This document shows, in pieces, positions 19,385-30,300 of a DNA stretch of 64,000 bases (position 1 is its first letter; each line of letters begins with the position of its first letter). Below the pieces are notes generated by a model that saw only the letters and a list, made by a program, of their open reading frames with translations, was not told where the DNA came from and did not search any database. The translations under genes were made by a program, and so were the position numbers. Source of the DNA: Bombyx mori (lineage: Eukaryota; Arthropoda; Insecta; Lepidoptera; Bombycidae); contig NC_085135.1 of NCBI RefSeq assembly GCF_030269925.1, positions 7,750,753 to 7,814,752 of the forward strand. The letters are read 5' to 3'.

Positions 19385-21744
19385 TACGGGGCTACGTCCA
19401 TCGCTCCCTCGTCTGTCCCGCCCTGCGGCTCTTCTGGTGCCGCGGCGGGAACTGACTCACCGGCTGCCCTTTTTGCAGCCGGCTTCTTTTTCTTTCCGCC
19501 CCTCCTCGTTTTTGTAGAGGAGGGGGCGGACTTGCACGCCGGGCCCCCGGCCCGGTGGTCGGCCTTCCTTTTAGCCGCGTCGCACAAGACACAGTGCGGC
19601 GCGGCTGCGGTGCAGGAGGCTGCCTTGTGCCCCGGTTGGCCGCAGCGGAAGCACAGGTCACTGCGGTCCACTGTCGAGGGGCACTTGGCGAGGCCGTGGC
19701 CGGTGCCGAAGCACCGAAGACAACGCCACGGCCTGCTCTCCTGCAGTTGCACGTGGGCCACTACCCAGCCCACGCGCAGCCATCCTGGGCTGTCCGAAGG
19801 CCGACCCTGTGGAGGGGTGGCCAGGAGGTTCGCCGTTGCTACCGGGCAACGCGCCCACGTCGTCCGGGTTCCGGAGTACGTCGCCCGGAGCTCCCCGACT
19901 TTGACGTCGGCGAGGGCGCAGTTGCCCTGCGACGCGATGGCCGCGGCGACCTCCTCTTTCGTGGCGCACTCGTCGAGGCCCGTAATCTTCACCTCCGCCA
20001 TCTTTACGGGCCGCGCGATGCGCACCACCTCGGGGTCCGGCAAGATTTCCCGCAGACGGACCGCCAGTTTTTCTGCCGCGGCGCTGGAATTCGCGCCGGG
20101 GCATTCTACCAGGCGGGCCCCGTTGGCCGTCTGCCGAACCTTAAGGCCACCCTCCACGCCGAGGGCGTCCACATTTACGCCGCCGCGCGCCTGAGTCATC
20201 ACGTCGTGGTACGTGATGCCCCGTTCTTTGGCGGCCGGCAGCAGCTCCACGACTACTGCAGCCGACCGCGGGGCGCGCGGCCTCCTTCGTCCAGTTCGGC
20301 CCCTAGGCTCCGCTCGACCCTCTTGACGGGGAGCGGCGGCCGTAGGGGCGGGCTTGGGGCGCGGCACGACAGGCGCCGCAACCTTTTTGGGCCCGCGCCG
20401 CACCACCGTCGTCCAGGCCTCGTCCATGTTGGCCGGGGCTGGGGGCAGTGGGCGGGGCTGGGGGGTCGGTGCCGGTTTGGCGGCGTTGGTCCGCCCCTTC
20501 TTTTTGTTTCGGCTCCTGCCAGGCCCCGCCTTCGCAGGCTTGGACGGGGCAGGAGCGGACACCGGTTTTGATGCAGGGGCCGTGGGTGCCGGCGCCCCTA
20601 CAGCCGCGGGTTTAGGTGCAGCCGCAGCGGGAGCTCGCGCGGGTGTAGCCTTCTTCTTCCCGCTGTATGCTTTTACAGCGGGCTGCACACTCCTGCGGGG
20701 TGCCGGCACAGGCGTACTTCCGTTAGCCTCGTGAGCGAGGGGCGGTCTCGCGCGCTCCACTTTGGAGCTGCGCGCCTCCTGTATGAGGAGCTGCCGCCTC
20801 AACTCGTCCACCTCACTGAGGCCTTCCGCTTCGGGCGGAGGAGGGGCAGGGGCCGAGCTGCGTTGCCGCTCGATGAGGTCGGCAACCATGGTCCTCAACT
20901 CGGCCATGTCCACTCGCAGCTGCCCATTCTCCGCCCGAAGTTTGCCATTCTCGTTCGAGAGTTGCTCGAGGCGGGCGTGCTGCAGGGCCACTTCCTGCCG
21001 CAAGCCCGCCGTCTCCGTCGTTGTGGTGCGGTCTACCACTTCCCTCAGACGTTCTTCTAGGGTGGCCGCTCCGGATTTTAAGGCCCGCACGCAGTCACCC
21101 TTGAGTCCACCGCCGGATGTTGCCACGACTGCGGAAACTAATTTTCCGACCACCTCGAAAGCTCGGAGGGGGTCAGAGGGACCCACCTCCGCTAGGGAGC
21201 GCTCTAGGCGCTGAACCACTCCAATCTCAAATTTTTCCCGGGCCTCACGGCAGGCGGCCCTGGACTGCGCCGAGGAGGCAGCGTCCAGTCCGCAAGAGGA
21301 ACTTTTTTCGAAGCCGGTGGCGGGCGACGCCGCAGCAGTCGCCGGCCCTTCCGCCAACGCCATATATTTGGCGCTGGCAGGCTCACCCTCGGACGAGTCA
21401 GACGGAGCAGAGGATGCCGGCTGTCGGGCCGACTTCCGCTTCCGCCGAGTCCGCTGTCGCGTGTCGGTGAACAGCGCCGGTGTCTCCCGCCCACTGGACG
21501 CGTCGCCCCTCGCGGAGCTCCGCGCCGAGTAGAGCGAGATAAGGCTCTCGCAGCGCTCGAGGCGCACGGTGGGGACCCTGTCCCTTACGCGACCCGTGCT
21601 GTCGCCCCCTTCTGCGTGACAGTGTGTGCCCCCCCCAGAAACGGTGGGGCAGCGTGCGGCCGATCGCTCGACCGCACGGAGGGATTCTCCCCCCGCGGAG
21701 CGGGAGGTACCCTCCTGGGGTATTACTTTTCTCACAGATGTCAT
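19384..21744 (-). CDS. R1-A ORF1: gag-like RNA-binding protein, 786 aa
   Basis: Intact from ATG 21744 to the TAA shared with the ORF2 start. The N-terminal 150 residues are Ser/Arg/Ala-rich with a basic patch (RTRRKRKSARQ). A coiled coil is predicted by eye at about 235-310 (heptads around LEQLSNENGKLRAENGQLR). A long Ala/Pro/Lys-rich low-complexity linker follows, then a conserved region and three CCHC-type knuckles at about 675-740: CLRCFGTGHGLAKC, CFRCGQPGHKAASC and CVLCDAAKRKADH...C. This is the layout of R1/TRAS/SART ORF1, which packages the element RNA. Compared with R1-E ORF1, the ends are nearly identical but the middle (roughly residues 150-430) is strongly diverged. Confidence 0.93.
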   Translation of the reverse strand: MTSVRKVIPQEGTSRSAGGESLRAVERSAARCPTVSGGGTHCHAEGGDSTGRVRDRVPTVRLERCESLISLYSARSSARGDASSGRETPALFTDTRQRTRRKRKSARQPASSAPSDSSEGEPASAKYMALAEGPATAAASPATGFEKSSSCGLDAASSAQSRAACREAREKFEIGVVQRLERSLAEVGPSDPLRAFEVVGKLVSAVVATSGGGLKGDCVRALKSGAATLEERLREVVDRTTTTETAGLRQEVALQHARLEQLSNENGKLRAENGQLRVDMAELRTMVADLIERQRSSAPAPPPPEAEGLSEVDELRRQLLIQEARSSKVERARPPLAHEANGSTPVPAPRRSVQPAVKAYSGKKKATPARAPAAAAPKPAAVGAPAPTAPASKPVSAPAPSKPAKAGPGRSRNKKKGRTNAAKPAPTPQPRPLPPAPANMDEAWTTVVRRGPKKVAAPVVPRPKPAPTAAAPRQEGRAEPRGRTGRRRPRAPRSAAVVVELLPAAKERGITYHDVMTQARGGVNVDALGVEGGLKVRQTANGARLVECPGANSSAAAEKLAVRLREILPDPEVVRIARPVKMAEVKITGLDECATKEEVAAAIASQGNCALADVKVGELRATYSGTRTTWARCPVATANLLATPPQGRPSDSPGWLRVGWVVAHVQLQESRPWRCLRCFGTGHGLAKCPSTVDRSDLCFRCGQPGHKAASCTAAAPHCVLCDAAKRKADHRAGGPACKSAPSSTKTRRGGKKKKPAAKRAAGESVPAAAPEEPQGGTDEGAMDVAP

Positions 21745-22587
21745 TGTTTCATTTTTCCTTTTTTATTAACCAGGGGTCGGTCCCCTGGGGTCTGGTTGGT
21801 ACCCTTGGGACTGGACTCCCTCCAGCCATTCATCCCATCGCCGGGCACCAGAGCTTAGGATTGGGGCATTTTTTAAAGAGGTTTACGTCCTCGCGGCCCC
21901 GTGCCTCGCGGCAGCGGCCCCCGTCCCCCACGCGGTGAGGATTACGGGTTGGCCGGCGGCCCGCCGAGTGCAACGAGCAACACGACAGACCACCGCCCGA
22001 CGCTCAAAAGAGCAACAACGACGAAGCCACGCCGGTATACCGGTACCCCCCTCTGGAGGGCGTGCCCCTGTAGCCGAAGCCGGGGACATGGCGACCAGCG
22101 GCCGGAAGATGCGTAAGCAACGCCGGCTCACTTCTCCATCGAAAGGCAGGCCAAAAGTGGCCCACCATCACCCATGGGTTACGTCCGAAACGGGTCGGAC
22201 GTAACCCGAAGAAAAACAAAAAAAAAAGGGAAGAAGGGGGAAAAGAGAGGGAGCCCGAGCGTCTCCAGGAGGAACACCCTTCAGCGAGTGAAGGGCGTGG
22301 AGAGCCCGCAACTCCCCCTGCTGGTTTTGGTCCGCGTCATCCGATCTCTTTCGTTGCAAAGCCTAACTAGGCTACCCTACACCTACACCTAACCTACCTC
22401 CCTAACACCTAAGAATCCTTGCAACGAAAAAGATCGGACGATACCCCTGGGAGTGGGACTGTTCCCAGAGGATCCCGTTATCCGCCACCTACGGACGCGC
22501 CCGGTGGAAGTCCAGCAAAACTCCCCCACAGACGGAGCCCCCGGCCACGCAGAGTGCGCGCCGGGGGGCCCGCCCAGGTCCCTCGGG
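21745..22587 (-). promoter_or_regulatory. R1-A 5' UTR (putative internal promoter)
   Basis: About 840 bp upstream of ORF1, GC-rich except for a short stretch with degenerate TTAGG-like words (around 22370-22410). The outermost ~197 bp (22390-22587) corresponds to the monomer found twice in R1-E. Non-LTR elements carry internal promoters here; promoter activity is inferred. Confidence 0.6.
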
Positions 22588-23433
22588 GGTGTGATAGTTC
22601 CCTGCCGGAGATCTGCTTTACACAGTGTGCAGTCAGGCGGGAACTCCAACTCCTGGACGTCCATAAGTCGAGTGGGCCAGACGGCATCCCCGCAGTGGTT
22701 CTGAAAACGTGCGCCCCTGAGCTGACGCCTGCGCTAACGCGTCTGTATCGCCTCTCTTATTGCGCTAACAGGGTTCCGTCTTCATGGAAGACCGCCCACG
22801 TCCACCCTATCCCCAAGAAGGGTGACCGGTCGGACCCATCGAGCTATAGGCCTATCGCGATAACTTCCTTGCTTTCCAAGGTGATGGAGCGAATAATAAA
22901 TATACAACTCCTGAAGTATCTTGAAGATCGCCAGCTGATCAGTGACCGACAGTACGGTTTCCGTCATGGTCGCTCAGCTGGCGATCTTCTCGTATACCTT
23001 ACTCACAGGTGGGCTGAAGCCTTGGAGAGCAAGGGCGAGGCTCTTGCTGTGAGCCTTGATATCGCGAAGGCCTTCGACAGGATCTGGCATAGGGCACTTC
23101 TGTCGAAGCTACCATCTTACGGAATCCCCAAGGGTCTCTGCAAGTGGATCGCTAGCTTTTTGGATGGACGGAGCATCACGGTCGTTGTAGACGGCGATTG
23201 CTCTGATACCATGACCATTAACGCTGGCGTTCCACAAGGTTCGGTGCTCTCCCCCACGCTTTTCATCCTGTATATCAATGACATGCTGTCTATTGATGGC
23301 ATGCATTGCTATGCGGATGACAGCACGGGGGATGCGCGATATATCGGCCATCAGAGTCTCTCTCGGAGCGTGGTGCAGAAGAGACGATCAAAACTTGTGT
23401 CTGAAGTGGAGAACTCTCTGGGGCGAGTCTCCA
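22588..23433 (+). pseudogene. Jockey-like ORF2, reverse transcriptase part (fragment)
   Basis: Continues the frame from 15579: HKSSGPDGIPAVVLK, YRPIAITSLLSKVMER, YGFRHGRSAGDLL, LDIAKAFDRIWH (palm aspartate), GVPQGSVLSPTLF and CYADDSTGD (the catalytic Asp pair). It stops abruptly at GRVS, where satellite sequence begins, so the thumb and C-terminal regions are absent. No stop codon was seen within the retained part, suggesting the Jockey copy was young when R1-A entered it. Confidence 0.87.
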
Positions 23434-23852
23434 AAAACGAAAATACGTTTTTTTTTAATGCTTATTGTAAGAATGACAATGTATGTAAGTATCTACTACC
23501 CTGCACGCAGTAAAATAGTTTAATAACATGTTTATCAATTGATTTCCTTGTCTGTATGACCGCGAACTAATAAAGTTTAGCAACAATGCATCTTTGTATC
23601 AGCATCATTTAGTCTATACAATCGATCTAGTGATTTCGTGCGATCCGAGAATTATAAACGAAGTAGAAGTTGCAAATAGGTGAGATAAGATCGACCGTGC
23701 ATTTCTATGATCAAGTTATTGAAAATCGATGCATATCGACTGGTTATCTCAAAAACGTGTGTATTAGAAAAGTTCGGTGGCATGAGAAAGTGAGATCGAA
23801 TTTAAGTGAGTCAGACTAGAAAACAGTTTTCCACAGCCAAAAACGAAACAAC
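23434..23852. repeat. 762-bp satellite, right block (ends the array)
   Basis: Resumes with aaaacgaaaatacg at unit position 530 and passes a unit start at 23668. It ends at acgaaacaac (23852), about position 186 of the unit, where unrelated sequence begins. The first 61 bases duplicate those at 14395-14454. Confidence 0.93.
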
Positions 23853-24224
23853 ACATTCAAGTCTTTAAATTGTGCCCGATGTAATTTATCGGTAAGTGTT
23901 TGATTATACATAATATGTTTGTTCTGTAATGTGTCATGAACTTCTTTTGTATAATTCATGCTTTATAGGGTTCTAATAGTCCCGTAATTCGTGACTTTAT
24001 ATGTTGGAATACGCTCCGTGGTACGTAACGTCCCGGAATTGTCTCAAGATCTGAGTACTATACTGACTGACGCGAGGGAACTGGTATAACATCAATCCAG
24101 GATCCTATCTTCCGAATCTCCGTATTCTACACAAAAAGTGACGTATAAATTTGTAATATATTGTTTCATCGCAGAACTTGTAATTACCCTCCATTAATTT
24201 TATAACCCTTAAGGGGGGGGGGGG
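23853..24224. other. Unassigned sequence between satellite and RTE-A
   Basis: About 370 bp with no ORF of note and no element recognised, ending in a run of 12 Gs (24213-24224). It is the only stretch bordering the satellite that is neither satellite nor a recognised element, so it may be unique and usable as a marker. Confidence 0.6.
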
Positions 24225-26552
24225 TAGCAGTAGAGAGGTCTAGCCTGATGTAAGCTACACTTTGTCCGATACCTGCACACAGGCGGTCTCGGGGGTGTGA
24301 GTACACACCGTGGTCGTTCTTGCGCTGCGAGTTTGGGGCGACAGCGTGGGTTCGGCAGCACCCGAGATGACAAAGCAGCCCTGTTTAGGGAGGCACTGCT
24401 TTCCCCCGCTCAGCCGGGGAGGGGGCTAGAAAAGGTGCCCTAAAAATTGCTCGTCCCATTTGATAAGTGGTAGTAACCGCGGCTGCCACTGCATCAGTCA
24501 AATCGTGGTCGACGTTGCAAAAGAAATATTATAAAAACATCTATCATGACATTTGGGGCGTGGAACGTGAGAACGCTTCTTCATCGAGATGGCAACGCCT
24601 GCCCTGAACGCAAGACCGCCATAGTAGCTCGGGAACTTCATCGCTACCACGTAGATGTGGCTGCTCTCAGCGAAACACATCTTGCCGATGAAGGAGAGCT
24701 GGTGGAAGTAGGTGCTGGTTATATTTTCTTCTGGAAAGGTACCGCTGCCTCTGAAACGCGACATTCAGGTGTAGGATTTGCCATCAAGAATCACTTAGTA
24801 AAGCGATTAGAGGAGTACCCTGTACATATCTCGGACCGCATTACCACACTGCGAGTTCACCTGGATAAAGACAATTACCTTAATGTCATCAGTGTATATC
24901 CTCCAACGCTTGACAAGTCTGATGACATTAAGGACAAATTCTATGGGGAAGTGACTCTTTGCCTTGACAGCATAAACGCCAGAGAGCAGGTACTATTGCT
25001 GGGCGACTTCAATGCCAGGGTCGGTCGGGACTATGAGGCTTGGCCTGGAGTTCTGGGTAGACACGGAGTCGGCAACATTAACAGCAATGGTCAGTTGCTG
25101 CTCAGTCTTTGTGCTCAATACGGTCTAGCAATTACGAACACTATGTTTAGACTTGCCGCTAAGTACAAGACAACATGGATGCAACCAAGATCCAAGCACT
25201 GGCATTTGATCGACTATGCTATCGTAAGGCAAAGAGATTTCAGCCAAGTGCAGATCACCCGTGTTATGCGTGGTGCACACTGCTGGTCTGACCACCGACT
25301 TATTGTCACTAAGCTACGACTCCGCCTCCGCCGCCCGCGTAGATCTCCTATGAAAAAGCTTGCGTCTTTGGACATAGACAAGCTAAGAGATCCTGAGGTG
25401 AGGAAGAACTATGCTGAAGTTTTGTCTAAGAAGCTGTTGCCAGTTAATGAGACAGGTGATGTTGATGCTGACTGGGGAGCTTTATCATCTCATATCATGG
25501 ATACCGCTTCAATTGCACTGGGTAGGAAATGCCGTCGTAATGAAGACTGGTTTGATGGAAATGATGAAGTTTTGCGGGCGGCACTCGACAAACACCGTGA
25601 TCTCTTGCGACAGCACAGAAGGCGTAAAGGAAGCGTTGCGGCGGTCAAAGCTAGTGACCTCGAATTGCGCAAGCTATCTCGATAAATAAAAGACAAGTGG
25701 TTGCAGGACAAAGCTATTCATATGCAATGGCTCACTGACACAAACCAGCTCGGTGAGTTTTATAGCGAGGTGCGCAAGCTGATGGGTACATGCATGCAAA
25801 GGTTCCTTTAAGGGCTCTAGATAGTAGGCACCTCTTAACATGCAAGGAGGATGTACTAAGGCGCTGGGCAGAGCACTTCAATGCCCTGCTGAATGTGGAT
25901 CGATCAGCAGATCTGCAAAGCATCGCTTTAATGCCTCAACTCCCTCTTGCCCTTGAGCTGGACGAGCCCCTATTGCGTGACGAGGTTGTTACTGCCATCA
26001 GACAGAAAAAAATAAAAGGGCAGCTGGCGCTGACCTTTTGCCAGGAGAGGTGATCAAGTACGGTGGAGAGGATTTGCACACGTTGGTTTGGGAACTGTTT
26101 GTTCGTATGTGGGAGGAAGAGCGCGTTCCGGATAGCTTTAAAGTATCGCGCATAACTGCTCTCTATAAGAACAGGGGCGACCGATCTGACTGCGACTCCT
26201 ACCGCGGTATTTCGCTCCTATCGGCCCCGGGAAAGGTCTTTGCTAGGGTACTCTTAAACCGCCTAAAGGACTTATCTGAAAAGATCCTGCCCGAAACTCA
26301 GTTTGACTTCCGATCGGATCGAGGCACATGCGAAGCGATCTTCTCTGTGCGTCAACTACAAGAAAAGAGCAGAGAACAGGGTCGTCAGCTGTACCTCTGT
26401 TTTGTTGACCTGGAGAAGGCTTTTGACAGCGTGCCTCGCGAAGCCTTGTGGCTGGTGTTACGGAAACTCGGATGCACGGAAAATTTTGTGGCGCTTCTTA
26501 GACTCCTGCATGACGACATGCAATGCTGCGTCACTGTAGATGGTGAACAGTA
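24225..26552 (+). mobile_element. RTE-A: RTE-like non-LTR element, 3'-truncated
   Basis: A G/C-rich leader of about 320 bp (24225-24545) precedes an endonuclease-RT reading frame that ends abruptly at 26552 in the middle of the RT. The domain style (WNVRTLL start, one long ORF with EN then RT) matches RTE-like elements, often annotated in insects as craniofacial development protein 2-like. Exact clade uncertain. Confidence 0.75.
24546..26552 (+). pseudogene. RTE-A endonuclease-reverse transcriptase, broken
   Basis: The endonuclease (24546-25400) is complete by eye: FGAWNVRTLLH, ALSETHLADEG, LLLGDFNARVGRD, WHLIDYAIV and CWSDHRLIVTK. A TAA at 25683-25685 and frame changes near 25795 and 26015 break the linker. 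The RT then reads CDSYRGISLLSAPGKVFAR, LPETQFDFRSDRGTCEAIF and CFVDLEKAFDSV, and ends at CVTVDGEQ before the catalytic Y-D-D box. Without that box it cannot be functional. Confidence 0.82.
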
Positions 26553-26736
26553 AATATACTACAATTTAATATACGTATGTATAAAATAATAAAATACATA
26601 CATACACATAATTACACACACTATAATATACATGTAAAGCAATAATATATAAATACACATGAAAATACACAATTTAGTATTATAATTAAGAATGGCTAAA
26701 AAAATAATAATAATAATAATTGAAAAATAAAATAAA
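26553..26736. other. AT-rich gap with (AC/AT) and (AAT) simple repeats
   Basis: About 185 bp of low-complexity sequence, including ataataataataat near 26703. It is probably the 3' UTR and tail of the minus-strand CR1-like element to its right. No gene. Confidence 0.6.
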
Positions 26737-27335
26737 TTAGTTTGGAGATGATTCTTCCAGTTTTTTGTGGATGTATTCGCGAACTTTGAGTTTAAAAGTA
26801 AAGCGATTGCTGGTCATCCTGATTTTTTTGGGAAGCGAATTCCATAATATTATGGACTGTACAATAAAAGAAGAATGTAAAAAATCTGAGCGATGGATAG
26901 GACATTGTAAGAGACGATTATGTGAGGAACGTAGACTTCTCTCATGGCTTGCGTTCAAGTTTCTAAAATGCGATTTTAAGTAAGAGGGTGAGGAGGCAGA
27001 GTCCTAAAGAGAAAATTAGGCAGTCAGCGCTCTTTCCTCTCTACGCTGACGGATCGGTAACCATTTCCGACGAGTTCGATGCGCGGACACATGATCATAT
27101 TTTCTAATATTAAAAACGAATCGAATGCAATTATTGAGAAGGCGGTCTAGTTTGTTGAGAAGATCTGCATTCAGGTCATAGTAGCACCCATCACCGTAGT
27201 CGACCATAGGGAAAATTAAAGTCTGCACGAGCATGGCCTTTACATTCGATGGTAGCATATTTTTTTGCCGATAGAGAGATCGCAAGGACCTGATGACTTT
27301 TTGACTAATGGATGTTATTTGCCATATATAAACTC
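26737..27335 (-). pseudogene. CR1-like element, C-terminal piece of ORF2
   Basis: Reads VIRSLRSLYRQKNMLPSN, LVQTLIFPMVDYGDGCYYD, LLNKLDRLLNNCIRFVFN and KWLPIRQRREERA, then after a frame change SFIVQSIILWNSLPKKIR and FKLKVREYIHKKL before a stop at 26737. This is the typical C-terminal tail of CR1/Jockey-type ORF2. Confidence 0.78.
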
Positions 27336-30300
27336 CGCCATTGCCGGTCCCAAGCCCGGATGCAAAAGGAGGAGGGTTAGTCCAGAGAGTATTGACCGTA
27401 AAACCAATGTGAGCTAACACGCGCAGTAAGGCTACCAGGAGCCGTGAACCATTTGTTCAGAAAGTCTGGCTCTATGGGCACGGACACAATGATGGCAGCC
27501 CCATCACCGTGATCGGGACTCTGTGGGCTAAACACCTGCAAGTTCTTAAATTTAAATAGTTTATGAAACCCAAAGCAAGTAATAACCGGAACCCTTTAAC
27601 AACGACTTTTGGCGCGAAATTACGGACACGAATTGGGTGTTGGAATGTAAGGACCATGACTCGACTTGAACGGCTACCCCAAGTGGCTAAAGTCATGAAA
27701 GAATACAACATTCACATTCTTGGATTGAGTGAGACGAGATGGAACGGTTTTGGAGAAACGCAATGTGATTTTGGATACTCGTTATTGTACAGTGGTAAGG
27801 AAGAGGATGCGACCCGAGAGTATTGCGTGGGTTTGCTGCTAAGCCGCAGCGCTAAAAGTAGCTTACTCTCTTGGAAGCCAGTCTCGGAACGAATAATATG
27901 CGCCAGATTTTCGACACGAGTACGGAAGGTGACGGTGATACAATGCTACGCTCCCACTAACTCTGCTTCGACCGATGTAAAGTCACAATTCTACGAACAG
28001 CTGGGGCATACACTCAAAGGCATCAAGAAACAAGATATCGTGATTCTCATGGGCGACATAAATGCGAAGATGGGAAATGACAATGTAGACCGCGAATATT
28101 ACATGGGACAATATGGGGCAACCGGAACTATTAACGAAAACGGAGAACTTTTCGGTGATCATGGTCTAGTTATTGGAGGTACCCTATTTAAGCATAAGGA
28201 ATGTCATAAAGTTACTTGGATATCACCGGACGGAAAGACAAAGAACCAAATCGATCACGTAGCTATCAGTAAGACATGGCGCTCTTCTCTTCTTGATGTG
28301 CGAAATAAGCGTGGCGCAGACATTGACAGTGATCACCATCTGGTGGTAGCGGAAGTTCGTCTTAAAATAGCAGTTCCCCACAGAAAGCCAGATAAAGCAG
28401 CTAGAAAATTTAATATCCGAAAACTGGAAGATAGCAATTGCCGAGAGAAGTTCAGCTTATCTCTCAAAAATAGTTTCGAGCTGCTTAAGGAAATAGAGGA
28501 TGAGCAGATGGACGAGACGTGGGACCGCATACGTGGTGCTTATAATAAAGCTGCTAAGGAAGTATTGGGGTATACCAATACAAAGCAAGAACCTTGGATG
28601 TCAGCAGAGCTTTGGGCAGCCATTGAGAAGAGGCAACTTTTGAACACTCAGATTTTAGGCTCCCCTTCAGATGCTATGTTGCGTCGGGAATACTCATCCA
28701 TGCGATTAGTAATTAGAAAGCTGGCTAGGAGAGATCAGCGAAATGCAATCGATGAGCTAGCAGACCGAGCAAAATTGGCAGCCAAGAGGTAAGATATGAA
28801 AGAGCTTTACGATGTCACCAAGCGGATAATAAACAAAAAACATCATCCACGGAAAAAACCACTGAAAGACTACTCGGGTCAGCTACTATGTACCATGGAA
28901 GAGCACCTCGTGCGATGGACGGAACACTTTACTAAGTTGCTGTCCAAATGTCAGTCCCAACCCACAGACGGAATATCAGTACCCGACTTGCCTTTGGATA
29001 TACCTATTGCACCGCCCACCTTTAATGAAATAGTAAAGGCAATTAAATAGCTGAAACCAGGTAAGGCCCCCGGTATTGACAATATCAATGCCGAAATGCT
29101 GAAGGCTGATGCACCGAGATCTGCAAGCTTGCTATATCTGCTCATCGTAAGGATTTGGGAGACTGAGCAAATACCGTCTCAATGGAAGCAGGGACTACTC
29201 GTGAAAGTTCCGAAGAAGGGCGATTTGTCTTCTTGTGACAACTGGAGTGGCATTACACTTCTTCCTTGCGCAGCAAAGGTCTTGGCTAGATTACTTCTAA
29301 ACCGGATGTCCAAAAAGATCACTGGAACTCTTCGGGAGGAGCAAGCAGGTTTCTTACCGGGCCGATCATGCACAGACCATACAAACACTCTTCGCATCCT
29401 CATAGAACAAAGTGTTGAATGGCAGACTGAAATGATTCTTACGTTTGTAGACTTTGAGAAAGCGTTTGACACTGTACAGCGAAGCAAAATGTGGGCCTGC
29501 TTAAAACAAAGAGGTATACCAAATAAAATCATTGGTATAATCCAGGCCTTATACAGAGGTAGTACATGTAGAGTCGTGCATGACCAAGTCCTGGGAGCCC
29601 CTATTGAGATGACAGCGGGTGTTAAGCAGGGCTGTCTCCTGTCTCCGTTACTATTCATTATGTTACTGGATGACATAATGCGGGAAGTGGTGACGACACC
29701 TCGGGGCATTGAATGGAGCGAAAATATCTTGGAAGACCTTGACTATGCAGATGACATAGTGTTGATGACGCCGACTTTGGATCAAATGCAAGCAAAACTT
29801 GAAGACCTCCGTATATCTGCGGAGAAAAGAGGCTTGCGTATCAATACCAACAAAACTGTCGACATGCGAGTAATGTCAAAAAACACTACTCCCCTAAAGC
29901 TCCAAGACTGTGTGTTGAAGTCAGCACAGAAGTTTACATATCTGGGGAGTTCCATATCAAATCAGGGTGGTTCGGACGAAGATATAGAGATACGAATTAG
30001 GAAAGCCAGGGGTGCTTTCGCGCAGTTGAAACCAGTCTGGGAGTCAAGTGTCATGACTCGTCGGATCAAGCTGACCCTGTTCGACTCCATTGTCAAGAGT
30101 GTTCTCCTGTTCGGATGTGAGACCTGGAGAGTGACCAAGACACTCACGAACCGACTGCAGGTATTTGTAAATAAGTGCTTGAGGTCGATACTCTGCATAT
30201 TCTGGCCAGTCACTATCTCTAATAAAGACCTTTGGACTAAATGCGACCAAAATCCCATCACGCAAGACATTGCTCATCGGAAATGGCGTTGGATAGGACA

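Larger units (their letters stand above)
15580..22587 (-). mobile_element. R1-A: full-length R1-clade non-LTR retrotransposon
   Basis: A GC-rich element of about 7.0 kb on the minus strand: 5' UTR (about 0.84 kb), ORF1, ORF2 overlapping by one base, 3' UTR (about 0.5 kb) and a poly(A) tail of about 40 nt (the plus-strand T run 15579-15621). It has a clean target duplication and both ORFs are unbroken, so it is a candidate active copy. It is nearly the same as R1-E (46388-53625) except in the middle of ORF1. The R1 clade is assigned from the arrangement of a triple-CCHC gag-like ORF1, an EN-RT ORF2 and the UAAUG junction. The flanks are not 28S rDNA, so it is not R1 proper. Confidence 0.93.
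14509..23433 (+). mobile_element. Jockey-like non-LTR fragment, split by R1-A
   Basis: The two halves 14509-15579 and 22604-23433 read as one continuous endonuclease/reverse-transcriptase frame once R1-A and one target duplication are removed. The fragment starts inside the endonuclease domain and ends after the YADD region without a poly(A) tail, so both ends are missing. The satellite sequence immediately left and right of it is a duplicated segment of about 60 bp (14395-14454 and 23434-23494). Confidence 0.85.

Noticed and set aside
16254..21858. Many long ORFs on the plus strand opposite R1-A (for example 17966-18727, 18085-18912, 19555-20571)
   Set aside because: R1-A is very GC-rich, which keeps opposite frames open. 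The products are Arg/Pro/Ala-rich with no domains, and the same shadows recur opposite R1-E.
22174..22392. Short ORFs in the R1 5' UTR (72 codons here and 71 codons at 46781-46996) as leader peptides
   Set aside because: They lie on the strand opposite to the elements that carry them and show no conserved initiation context.
15564..22603. R1 element in 28S rDNA, or TRAS/SART in telomeric TTAGG repeats
   Set aside because: The flanks are a Jockey-like reading frame, not rRNA, and there is no TTAGG array; only degenerate TTAGG-like words occur in the 5' UTR.
24213..24224. Run of 12 Gs as a G-quadruplex or regulatory element
   Set aside because: A single homopolymer run is more likely simple sequence or an assembly-length artefact; there are no further G runs spaced for a quadruplex.
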